64,000 bases of DNA, taken from Acidobacteriota bacterium (GTDB taxonomy: Bacteria > Acidobacteriota > Polarisedimenticolia > J045). Shown here one piece after another: positions 44,075 through 52,099 of this stretch. The notes below the pieces were generated by a model. That model was not told the origin of the DNA. It saw nothing but the letters and a program-made list of their open reading frames with translations, and searched no databases. Location: positions 237,052-301,051 of the forward strand of contig JAUZRX010000023.1 in assembly GCA_030949985.1 (NCBI GenBank), given 5' to 3'. A program made the position numbers and the translations under genes. Position 1 is the first letter of the stretch; each line of letters opens with the position of its first letter.

Positions 44075-45340
44075 TCAGCCGGGCAGCGCGTCCCGCAGCA
44101 GGGGATGGGTCAGGCAGCGGGGCCCCCCGCGGGCGCGGGAAATCTCGTGGCTGGGCAGCAGCAGGCAGGCCCGCTCGGCGCCATCGAGATCCACCTCGGC
44201 GCGGCCGAGGAGCAGGTCTTCGGCACCGATGACGCGCAGGCCATGCCGGTCGAGCTGCTCGGCGGTACGGCGGTTGCGCTCGTAGAGGGTGATCACGCCG
44301 GGGGCCAGGGCCAGGCAATTGGCGCCATCGGTCCACTGCTCGCGCTGCTGATCGACAGGATCCTCACCCCCGCAGGGAATCGCCTGCAGATCGAGCCCCC
44401 GCCGGGCCAGGGCACCGAGCAGACTGTCCACGGGCCGGGGGCCGAGGTCCTTGGCGTGGAGATCGATCTCCGCCACGGCGGCGGTCTCCCGACCCTGCCC
44501 CAGGATCACCGGGGCGTGCACCAGGCAGAGGTCACGATCGATCATGGTGAAGAGGGTATCGAGATGCATGTAGGCCCGCCGCCGGGGCAGCCGCACCACC
44601 AGCATGTAGCGCGGCCCGTCCTCCCGGCGGGCCAGGGCTCGGGCCAGGCGGTGCAGACCCACGTGGTTGCTGCGCTCCGACTCCCCGACCAGCAAGACCT
44701 GCTCGGAGAGCACCAGGATGTCGCCGCCTTCCAGGCGCGGCCGGTGCAGGCCGAGGAAGAGGGGGTCCGCCGCGTCCACCCGCAGGGGGTCGAAGAGCAC
44801 CTCCACGGCCTCCAGGTCGGGGTGAAAATGGAACAGGGTCCTGGCCAGCAGGGCCTCCCGATAGCGGGCCGGCGTGGCCATGGCGGAGAAGATCACCCCT
44901 CCACCGACGATGACCTGGGGGTCCCGCTGAAAGCACCAGTTGGGCAGGGGCGGCAGATCGAAGAGCCGGCCGGAGGGATCGTCCCGATCGGCGCGCACGC
45001 CCTCCACCAGCATCCGGGCCAGCTCTTCGGGACCGGCGGCCTGCATCGGCTCCCGCAGACGGTGGGGCAGATCGTCACAGATCACCTCCACCAGCCACTC
45101 CCGCGCCTGTTCCTGCTCGAGGGCCTCGGCCAGCAGCCGTCCGGCGTCCACCGGCTCGATGCCCAGCAGGCGCATCACCCGCCGCAGCCGCGCGTGTTCC
45201 TCCCGTGCCCGATCGCCGAACAGGATGTCGTCGAAGAGCAGTTCCCCCATCATCGAGGGCACCATCCGGTCCACTTCGGGCCCCGGCTCGTGGAGCAACA
45301 CCCGGCGCAAACGACCGATCTCGGAATTGACCCGCACCAT
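44075..45340 (-). CDS. arcA: Arginine deiminase
   Basis: 421 residues, close to the 418 of classical ADI. Catalytic set: 'NWCFQRDPQVI' (Asp), 'PRLEGGDILVLSEQ' (Glu), 'YMHLDTLFTMIDRD' (His) and the nucleophile Cys near 406 in 'RARGGPRCLTHPLLR'; also 'WTDGANCLALAPGVITLYER'. It turns arginine into citrulline and ammonia. No arcB, arcC or arginine antiporter is in the window. ATG 45340 has GGGAGATG upstream; the frame is open further but without homology. Confidence 0.93.
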   Translation of the reverse strand: MVRVNSEIGRLRRVLLHEPGPEVDRMVPSMMGELLFDDILFGDRAREEHARLRRVMRLLGIEPVDAGRLLAEALEQEQAREWLVEVICDDLPHRLREPMQAAGPEELARMLVEGVRADRDDPSGRLFDLPPLPNWCFQRDPQVIVGGGVIFSAMATPARYREALLARTLFHFHPDLEAVEVLFDPLRVDAADPLFLGLHRPRLEGGDILVLSEQVLLVGESERSNHVGLHRLARALARREDGPRYMLVVRLPRRRAYMHLDTLFTMIDRDLCLVHAPVILGQGRETAAVAEIDLHAKDLGPRPVDSLLGALARRGLDLQAIPCGGEDPVDQQREQWTDGANCLALAPGVITLYERNRRTAEQLDRHGLRVIGAEDLLLGRAEVDLDGAERACLLLPSHEISRARGGPRCLTHPLLRDALPG

Positions 45341-45422
45341 GGCGCATCTCCCGTCGCGCCCGTACCGGGCCGCGACACGTCGAACAGGAAAAACAGGTGG
45401 AGTCCGGGGCGCCGCCGCCGGC

Positions 45423-45842
45423 TCAGTCTTCCATGGCCCGGGCCAGGCGCCGCGCCAGGTCCTGCCCCGCGGCCGCGTCCAGGGAGGCCGCATCCCAGCC
45501 GATTCCCAGCCCCCGTCCGTCGGGATAGCGGGGAATCACGTGGAAATGGACGTGAAAGACGGCCTGGTGCGCTGCACGGCCATTGTTCTGCAGCACGTTG
45601 TAGGCGCTGACCCCGGTCACCTCCCGCACCGCCCGGCACAGCCGGGGCAGCACACGCCCCAGGGCCGCACCCGCCTCGTCGGAGAGCTGGTCGAGCGTCT
45701 CCGCCGGCTCCTTGGGAATCAGCAGGGCGTGCCCCGGACTGAGGGGGTTGACGTCGAGGAAGGCGAGGACGTGGTCGTCCTCGTAGACCCGGTGACAGGG
45801 GATTTCACCCCGGATGATCTTGCTGAAAACCGTCTCGGCCAT
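45423..45842 (-). CDS. HIT-family nucleotide hydrolase (HINT-like)
   Basis: 139 residues. 'FSKIIRGEIPCHRVYEDDHV' near 6-25 and the His triad 'HQAVFHVHFHVIPRYPDG' near 92-109 (HxHxH). HINT/PKCI proteins hydrolyse AMP-phosphoramidates. It follows lnt by 7 nt on the minus strand. Confidence 0.94.
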   Translation of the reverse strand: MAETVFSKIIRGEIPCHRVYEDDHVLAFLDVNPLSPGHALLIPKEPAETLDQLSDEAGAALGRVLPRLCRAVREVTGVSAYNVLQNNGRAAHQAVFHVHFHVIPRYPDGRGLGIGWDAASLDAAAGQDLARRLARAMED

Positions 45843-45849
45843 GGCCCTC

Positions 45850-47475
45850 TTATAGCACAGGAGTGTCGGTCGCCGGCCGCCCCCGCGAACCGAGCCGCGC
45901 GCACAGTCCCGCTCCGATGGCCAGGACCCAGGCCAGCAGCCAGAAGGGATCGAGCAGGTCACCCCAACGGGAGTAGAAAGGCAGGCCGCCGGAGGCCACG
46001 TTGACCCTTTCGACAAGCACTCCCCGGTCCAGGTAGAGGCGGCCCCTGCGGCCGACGAGGAAGCTCTCCGCCCGCCCGTCCGGCCCGATGAAGCAGGAGA
46101 CTCCCGTGTTGCCCACCCGGGCCACACCGACCCTGTTTTCCACCGCCCGCAGCACGTTGGCGGCCATCTGGTTGTGGGCGATGCCCCAGCCGTTCCAGCC
46201 TTCGGAGGTCAGGTTGACGAAGAAGCGCGCGCCCCGGCGGGCCGCGTCGCGGGCGTAACCGGCGAAGCAACTGTCGTAACACAGGGGCGTCCAGAAACGC
46301 CAGGTCTCTCCCGCGACCTCCAGGGAGAGCAGAGCCACTTCCTCACCGGCCCGCCCGTCCGCCGCCGAGCCCCAGGCCTGGCGGGTCAGATCGACGATCG
46401 CGTCGGAAGCCGCGGGCAGGACATGCTCGAGCCAGGGCAGGATTCGGCGCTCGGTGAAGGGGAAGAGCACCATCTTGCGGTAGCGACCGACGATTTCACC
46501 GTCCCCGTCGGCCAGCACGGCCAGCGCGGCCGGACGGCCCGAGCGGCCCACGTCCTGGGTACCGAAGAGCAGGGGCGCCTCCTTGGTGCGCACCAGCCAG
46601 CTCACCACGTCCTGGTAGGTCTGGGACAACTCGTAGGGGGTGAGAATGGCGTTCTCGGGCCAGACCAGCAGATCGGCGGCACCCGCGGGGACCATGGCGG
46701 CGGTCATCGACTGCTGCACCTGCACCACCCGGGGAGTCTCGTCGAAGCCGTGATCCTGGCTCGGCTGGACCAGGGCCAGGCGCGGACCGGGCCGCTTTTC
46801 GAGGGTTTCGAGCCGCCACACGCCGTAGCCGCAGACGCCGACCACGACCACCGCGGCCAGTACGCCGCCGATCATCACCCGCCGGGGCGAGGTGAATCCC
46901 GGGCCGTCGATGCCCCACCGCACCCACTCCACCAGGGCTCCGAGAAGCAGCGCGTAGAGCACCGTCAGGCCGAGAGCGCCGACGAACTCGGCGACCTGGA
47001 TCACCACGGGCCACTGGTAGAGAAAGGTGCCCGTCTTGTACATGCTGTAGTGGCCCAGCCCCAGATGGGGCCGCAGCCACTCCTCGGCCCCCATGGCCAG
47101 CGGCAACACGAACCACGCCGGCCCGCGGGTCAGCAGCACCAGAGTCCGGGTCATCAGGGGCATCAGGACGTAGTGCCAGCCCAAAAGCGGAACCACCAGC
47201 AGGGGCGCGTACCACGCGAACTGGACCAGGGTGCCGTTGATCACCCAGGCGTAGAGCATCGCACCGGGGACGAAACCCCACAGGGGGGCGCGCCAGCGCT
47301 CCAACAGGGAGGGCATCAAGAGCAGGGTGAAACCCACGCCGATCAGCGGGCCGGTCGACTCGAAGCGGGCGCCGACCCACAAGGCCAGGGCCCCCAGAAG
47401 AGAGATGCCCACAGACTCCAGCCGGCGCCGCCAGGGGCCCGGCCGCCCCTCGAGGCCGCCCCTCGATCCTCCCAT
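45850..47475 (-). CDS. lnt: Apolipoprotein N-acyltransferase
   Basis: 541 residues. An N-terminal group of about seven TM helices and a periplasmic nitrilase domain (about 240-500): catalytic Glu in 'LLVWPENAIL', Lys in 'RYRKMVLFPF', Cys in 'TPLCYDSCF'; the common 'ICYE' is 'LCYD' here. 'VNLTSEGWNGWGIAHNQMA' is typical. It adds the third acyl chain to lipoproteins, consistent with the lipoproteins in this window. ATG 47475 has GAGGAGG upstream; an in-frame extension of 17 codons lacks support. Confidence 0.92.
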   Translation of the reverse strand: MGGSRGGLEGRPGPWRRRLESVGISLLGALALWVGARFESTGPLIGVGFTLLLMPSLLERWRAPLWGFVPGAMLYAWVINGTLVQFAWYAPLLVVPLLGWHYVLMPLMTRTLVLLTRGPAWFVLPLAMGAEEWLRPHLGLGHYSMYKTGTFLYQWPVVIQVAEFVGALGLTVLYALLLGALVEWVRWGIDGPGFTSPRRVMIGGVLAAVVVVGVCGYGVWRLETLEKRPGPRLALVQPSQDHGFDETPRVVQVQQSMTAAMVPAGAADLLVWPENAILTPYELSQTYQDVVSWLVRTKEAPLLFGTQDVGRSGRPAALAVLADGDGEIVGRYRKMVLFPFTERRILPWLEHVLPAASDAIVDLTRQAWGSAADGRAGEEVALLSLEVAGETWRFWTPLCYDSCFAGYARDAARRGARFFVNLTSEGWNGWGIAHNQMAANVLRAVENRVGVARVGNTGVSCFIGPDGRAESFLVGRRGRLYLDRGVLVERVNVASGGLPFYSRWGDLLDPFWLLAWVLAIGAGLCARLGSRGRPATDTPVL

Positions 47476-47688
47476 GCCCGCCTCCTCCCCGACCGGCGTT
47501 CCCCTCTCCCCGGGGAGCGCCGGCAACGCCTCGCGAGCTCCGCGAACTGGCGCCGAGCCCTTCGGACGTCGCCCAGCTTTTACGCCGCTGGAGACGCCGG
47601 AGCAAGGAGGAGTTCAGGACCCTCCGCCGGGAGAACGCACCCTGAGCCCACCGGCCGGCCGGTGAGGAGCAGGCGCCCCGGGAGGGAA

Positions 47689-47868
47689 CTAGCGGATTTC
47701 CTTGTGCAGGGTGTGGCGACCGAGGGCCGGGTTGTACTTCTTGAGTTCCAGCCGTCCGGAGACGTTCTGCTTGTTCTTGGTCGTCACGTACCGGGAGGGG
47801 GACTTGCCCAGCTTGCGCGCCTCGGTGCACTCGAGGATCACGTTGACCCGGTGACCTTTCTTTGCCAT
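47689..47868 (-). CDS. rpmG: 50S ribosomal protein L33
   Basis: 59 residues: '[19 protein letters not shown]', '[20 protein letters not shown]' and '[11 protein letters not shown]'. Of the four Cys of zinc-binding L33 only the first (Cys14) is kept; 'ECTEC' is 'ECTEA' and 'YCP' is 'YNP', so it is a zinc-free type. A 213-bp gap to lnt shows no gene I can support. The usual neighbours tRNA-Trp, secE and nusG are absent. Confidence 0.92.
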   Translation of the reverse strand: MAKKGHRVNVILECTEARKLGKSPSRYVTTKNKQNVSGRLELKKYNPALGRHTLHKEIR

Positions 47869-48066
47869 GGCGGTTCACCTCTTCGCCCCGGCCACCGGGG
47901 CAAGACTGCGCGACGGAGCCCGCCGCCTGCGGCCCGTATCCTGCCTCAAAGCGGGCGGGGACACAAGTCCGGGATGCCGGCGCGCCGGTGCGGGCCTCCC
48001 CCCTGCCGGCGCGGCTGCTACAATCTGCCGCCGGGGTCCTGCGGCCCCGAGCGGAGACCCGACCCC

Positions 48067-48324
48067 ATGGAACAGGCCACGATCCGCGTGCGCGTACGCT
48101 GCTTTTCCCACCTGCGCTACGAGCTGGGCACCGACGCTTTCGATCTGGACCTGCCCGCCGGCTGCACCCTCGGCGAGGCCTCCCGGCGCATTCTCGAAAA
48201 AGCGAAGGGTAAGCTCGAGGGCATGCCCTTCCGCATGGCCCTCAACGGCGCATTCGCCGAAGGCTCGGCCAAAGTCGCCGAAGGGGACGAACTGGCCCTG
48301 ATTCCCCCGGTGCAAGGGGGCTGA
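48067..48324 (+). CDS. moaD: Molybdopterin synthase sulfur carrier subunit
   Basis: 85 residues, ubiquitin-like MoaD with the C-terminal Gly-Gly ('IPPVQGG') that carries the thiocarboxylate. N-terminal 'IRVRVRCFSHLRYELGTDAF' is typical. A TACAAT at 48019-48024 may be its -10. Followed 3 nt later by moaE, its partner subunit. Confidence 0.92.
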   Translation: MEQATIRVRVRCFSHLRYELGTDAFDLDLPAGCTLGEASRRILEKAKGKLEGMPFRMALNGAFAEGSAKVAEGDELALIPPVQGG

Positions 48325-48327
48325 AGA

Positions 48328-48786
48328 GTGATCCGCGTCGCCCTGCTCGAAGGCCCCCTGCCCCCTTTCGAAGAAGAAAGCACCGGAGCCGAGTGCGGCT
48401 CGGAGATCGTCTTCCACGGGCGGGTGCGGGGTACGGAAAAGCAACGCCCCATCACCGCCCTGTTCTACGAGCACTACGAGGGCATGGCCGAGCGGGAACT
48501 CCAGCGCCTGGCCGAGCAGACCGCCGAACGATTCTCACTGCAGACCCTGGTCTGCCTGCACCGGGTGGGGGAAGTCCCGGTGGGCGAGAGTTCCGTCAGG
48601 GTCGTCCTGCGCTCGCGGCACCGGGCCGAGGGCATCGAGGCCCTGGCCTGGTTCGTCCGTGAACTCAAACGGCGCGTGCCGATCTGGAAGTGGGGCGTGA
48701 CCCCCGCCGGAGAACGCTTCCCGTCGACCCACTGTGAAGGCTGTGCCGCCGCCGAAACCGAGCACCACACTCATCCGCCGGGCTGA
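48328..48786 (+). CDS. moaE: Molybdopterin synthase catalytic subunit
   Basis: 152 residues, GTG start 3 nt after moaD. MoaE motifs: 'EIVFHGRVRGTEKQRPITAL', 'YEHYEGMAERELQRLAEQ', 'HRVGEVPVGESSVRVVLRS' and the catalytic Lys region 'ELKRRVPIWKWGV'. With MoaD it converts cPMP to molybdopterin. The C-terminus has an unusual 'HCEGCAAAETEHHTH' tail that could bind metal. moaA, moaC and mog are not in the window. Confidence 0.93.
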   Translation: MIRVALLEGPLPPFEEESTGAECGSEIVFHGRVRGTEKQRPITALFYEHYEGMAERELQRLAEQTAERFSLQTLVCLHRVGEVPVGESSVRVVLRSRHRAEGIEALAWFVRELKRRVPIWKWGVTPAGERFPSTHCEGCAAAETEHHTHPPG

Positions 48787-48821
48787 TCGCCGGCAGGCAC
48801 CCCCGGCCCTCGAGGACCTCC

Positions 48822-51800
48822 ATGCGCACGTTCGTCCCGCTCCCCATCCTCCTTCTGCTCGTCGCCACATCCTGGCCCGCCGCCGCTCTCGAGGCCCGGC
48901 TCCCCCGGCACCCGGCTCCCTCTCCCGACGGCAGCGAGATCGCCTTTTCCTGGCAGGGAGACATCTGGCTGGTTCCGGCCCAGGGCGGCGAGGCCCGGCG
49001 GCTGACCGCCCATCCCGCCGCCGACCGCTTCCCCGTCTGGTCTCCCGACGGGCGCTGGATCGCCTTCCAGTCCTGGCGCTACGGCAACGGTGACGTCTTC
49101 GTCCTGCCCTACGACGGCTCGGCGCCTCCCCGGAGGCTGACCTTCGCCTCCACCGACGACCGGCCCGTGGACTTCTCGCCGAGCGGTCTCGAGGTGCTCT
49201 TCGTCTCCCGGCGGGACCTGTCCATCCGCCGCGCTCCCGGGCTCTACCGGGTCTGGGTGGAGGGCTCGACCCCCGTGCTCGAGCAACGGGCCCTCGGCGA
49301 CAACGCCGCCTACTCTCCCGACGGTCAGCGCCTGGCCTTCGTGCGGGGAGGCACCTACTGGTGGCGCCGGGGCTACCGGGGAGCGGCCAACCGGGAGATC
49401 TGGCTCCGCCGCGCCGATGGAAGCCTCGAGCCCCTGACCGATTTCGACGGGGACGACGACCACCCCCTGTGGGTCGACGCCGACACCCTGATCTTCCTCT
49501 CCTCCCGCAACGGCCGGAAGAACCTTTTCCGGCTCGAGATGAACAGCGGCCGGGTGACCCCGTTGACGCACTTCGACCAGACCGACGTGCGCTTCCCGCG
49601 CATCTCCGCCGACGGCAGCCTGGTGGCCTTCGAGGTGGACCAGGAGATCCGCCTGCTGCGTCCCACCGACGGTGAGCAACGCCGGGTGCGCATCGAGGTC
49701 GCACCGGACTGGACGCGCCCGCCCGTCGAGGAACGTCGCGCCTCGTCCGGTGCGGAAGAACTGGTCATCTCCCCCGACGGCAAGCTGGCCGCGTTCATCG
49801 TCCACGGGGAGGTGTTCGTCACCGGTATCCGCTCCAAGAAAGACCAGCAGATCGCCACCCCGCCGACGGTGCAGGTCACCCGCACCCCCCAGCGGGAACA
49901 GGACCTGCTGTGGCACCCCGACTCCAAGTCCCTGTGGGTCACTTCCGACCGCCGGGGCAACAACGACATCTACCGCCTGTCGCCCGCCGATCCCAAGCGG
50001 GGCTGGCTCGAGAACCTGGAGTTCCACGCCGAAGCCGTGGTGGCCGGACCCGACGAAGAGCACGCGGCACGGATCTCTCCCGACGGCAGGAAGCTGGCCT
50101 ACCTGCGGGGCAAGGGGGACCTGCTGGTGCGCGACCTGGACAGCGGGGATCAGACGCTGATCCACGAGCACTGGTCACCGGCCGAGTTCCGCTGGTCGCC
50201 CGACTCGCGCTGGCTGGCCTACGCCACCAACGACGTGGAATACAACAGCGAGGTCTGGATCGTGCCGGCCACCGGCGGCGAGGCCTACAACGTCAGCCGC
50301 CATCCCGACATCGACACCGCTCCCCGCTGGTCCGCCGACGGCCGGCGCCTGACCTGGCTCTCCCGCCGCCATGCCGACACCCTGGACGTGTGGAGCGTCT
50401 GGCTGCGCCGCGAGGACGCCGAACGTTCCGCCGAGCAGTGGCTGGCCCTGTGGCAGTCCGGAAAGAAGGGCAAGAAGAAGGACGGCCAAGCCGGGAAGGC
50501 GGGAGAGAAGGCCGCCAGGAAGAAAAAGAAAAAGAAGACGCCGAAGGAGGAGGCGGCCGCCCCGGAGCCCGACGTGGCGAAGGTCGAGATCGACCTGCAA
50601 GGACTGTGGCGCCGGGCGGAGCCCCTGACCCGTCTGCCGGGGGACGAGGGCGACGCCCTGCTCACTCCCGACGGCCGCCGCCTGGTCTTCACCGCCGTCA
50701 ACGAAAAGGGCCGTGACATCTTCATCAGCGACTGGCGGGGCCGCAAGCCCAAGCGCCTGACCACCAGCGGCAAGGCGCCCCGTGCCCTGCAATTCGACGA
50801 GTCGGGCAAGACGCTCTTCTACCTCTCCGCGACGGGTACGATCCAGCGCGTCTCCCTCGAGGGCAAGGCCGGCGACCCGGTTCCCTTCTCCGCCCGCTAC
50901 ACGGTGGACAACGCCGCCGAACGCCGGCAACTCTTCGACGAGGCCTGGCGGGCCCTGTCGGAGTGGTTCTACGACCCCCACTTCCACGGAGTCGACTGGC
51001 AGGCCATGCGCCGGCGTTACCGTCCCTGGGCCATGGATGCCTCCGACCATGCGGATTTCGCCGACGTGATGAACTTGATGCTCGGCGAGTTGAACGCATC
51101 CCACATGGGCTATCGCCCCCGGCGCCCCGAAGGCGGGGCGCAGACCGGCTGGATCGGGGCGCTCTTCGACGCCTCCGAGGGCGGACCCGGCATCCTGGTC
51201 AGCGAAGTGCTCGACGATTCTCCCGCCGCGCGCACCGACGTGGCCCTGCTGGCCGGCGAGCGGATCCTCGCGGTGGACGGCCGGGAGGTGACGGAGACGA
51301 CCAACATCTACGCCCTCTTCGAGAACACGGTCGGCCGCCGCCTGCCCCTGCTCATCGCCGGGGTGGATGGCGAAAAGCGCCGGGTGGTGATCGAGCCGGT
51401 GGCTTTCTCCCGCCAGCGCCAGTTGCGCTACCGGCAGTGGACGCGCCGGCGCCGGGCCATGGTCGACCGGCTCTCCGGCGGCCGCCTGGGCTACCTGCAC
51501 ATTCAGGGCATGAGCATGCCCTCCTTCGAGGAGTTCGAGCGGGATCTCTACGCCGCCGGCCACGGCAAGCAGGGGCTGCTGATCGACGTACGCTCCAACG
51601 GGGGCGGCTGGACCACCGACTACCTGATGGCCGTGCTCAACGTCCGCCGCCATGCCTACACCATCCCTCGGGACGCCGATCCGGCCACCCGGGCCTACCC
51701 CCAGGGGAGGCTGCCGCTGGCGGCTTGGACCCGCCCCGCCGCGGCGCTGTGCAACGAGGAGTCCTACTCCAACGCCGAGATCTTCTCCCGGGCCTTCCGC

Positions 51801-52082
51801 AACCTGAAGCGCGGTCCGCTGATCGGCACGCCCACCTTCGGCGCGGTGATTTCCACCAGCGGCCGGAGGCTGCTCAACGGTGACTGGGTGCGCCTGCCCC
51901 TGCGCGGCTGGTACGATGCCCTGACCGGCGAGAACCAGGAGAACCACGGTGTCCAGCCCGATCTGCTGGTAACCCAACCTCCCGCCGAAGACACCCTGAA
52001 CGACAAAGACACCCAGCTCGCCGCCGCCGTCGAGCTGCTGCTCGAACGCCTGGAGAACGATCCCCGGGCCGGAGCCTGGTAG
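48822..52082 (+). CDS. Tricorn-like S41 protease with beta-propeller
   Basis: 1086 residues with a signal peptide (1-23), so periplasmic or secreted. PD40/WD-like propeller repeats fill about 24-690 ('PSPDGSEIAFSWQGDIWLV', 'WSPDGRWIAFQSW', 'ISPDGRKLAYLRG'). A Lys-rich insert lies near 546-580. Then come the S41 helical domain, a PDZ domain ('GILVSEVLDDSPAARTDV') and the catalytic domain. The tricorn tetrad is visible: Ser760-His761 in 'NASHMGY', nucleophile Ser981 or Ser983 in 'NEESYSNAE' and Glu in 'ENQENHGVQPD'. It probably trims peptides; the propeller would gate substrate. It precedes metG by 17 nt. Confidence 0.9.
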   Translation: MRTFVPLPILLLLVATSWPAAALEARLPRHPAPSPDGSEIAFSWQGDIWLVPAQGGEARRLTAHPAADRFPVWSPDGRWIAFQSWRYGNGDVFVLPYDGSAPPRRLTFASTDDRPVDFSPSGLEVLFVSRRDLSIRRAPGLYRVWVEGSTPVLEQRALGDNAAYSPDGQRLAFVRGGTYWWRRGYRGAANREIWLRRADGSLEPLTDFDGDDDHPLWVDADTLIFLSSRNGRKNLFRLEMNSGRVTPLTHFDQTDVRFPRISADGSLVAFEVDQEIRLLRPTDGEQRRVRIEVAPDWTRPPVEERRASSGAEELVISPDGKLAAFIVHGEVFVTGIRSKKDQQIATPPTVQVTRTPQREQDLLWHPDSKSLWVTSDRRGNNDIYRLSPADPKRGWLENLEFHAEAVVAGPDEEHAARISPDGRKLAYLRGKGDLLVRDLDSGDQTLIHEHWSPAEFRWSPDSRWLAYATNDVEYNSEVWIVPATGGEAYNVSRHPDIDTAPRWSADGRRLTWLSRRHADTLDVWSVWLRREDAERSAEQWLALWQSGKKGKKKDGQAGKAGEKAARKKKKKKTPKEEAAAPEPDVAKVEIDLQGLWRRAEPLTRLPGDEGDALLTPDGRRLVFTAVNEKGRDIFISDWRGRKPKRLTTSGKAPRALQFDESGKTLFYLSATGTIQRVSLEGKAGDPVPFSARYTVDNAAERRQLFDEAWRALSEWFYDPHFHGVDWQAMRRRYRPWAMDASDHADFADVMNLMLGELNASHMGYRPRRPEGGAQTGWIGALFDASEGGPGILVSEVLDDSPAARTDVALLAGERILAVDGREVTETTNIYALFENTVGRRLPLLIAGVDGEKRRVVIEPVAFSRQRQLRYRQWTRRRRAMVDRLSGGRLGYLHIQGMSMPSFEEFERDLYAAGHGKQGLLIDVRSNGGGWTTDYLMAVLNVRRHAYTIPRDADPATRAYPQGRLPLAAWTRPAAALCNEESYSNAEIFSRAFRNLKRGPLIGTPTFGAVISTSGRRLLNGDWVRLPLRGWYDALTGENQENHGVQPDLLVTQPPAEDTLNDKDTQLAAAVELLLERLENDPRAGAW

Positions 52083-52099
52083 GGCCCCATGGAGTGCTC

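Noticed and set aside
47476..47688. Possible small gene or tRNA between lnt and rpmG
   Set aside because: The gap has short open frames, but none with a start signal or family pattern, and no cloverleaf or T-loop signature.
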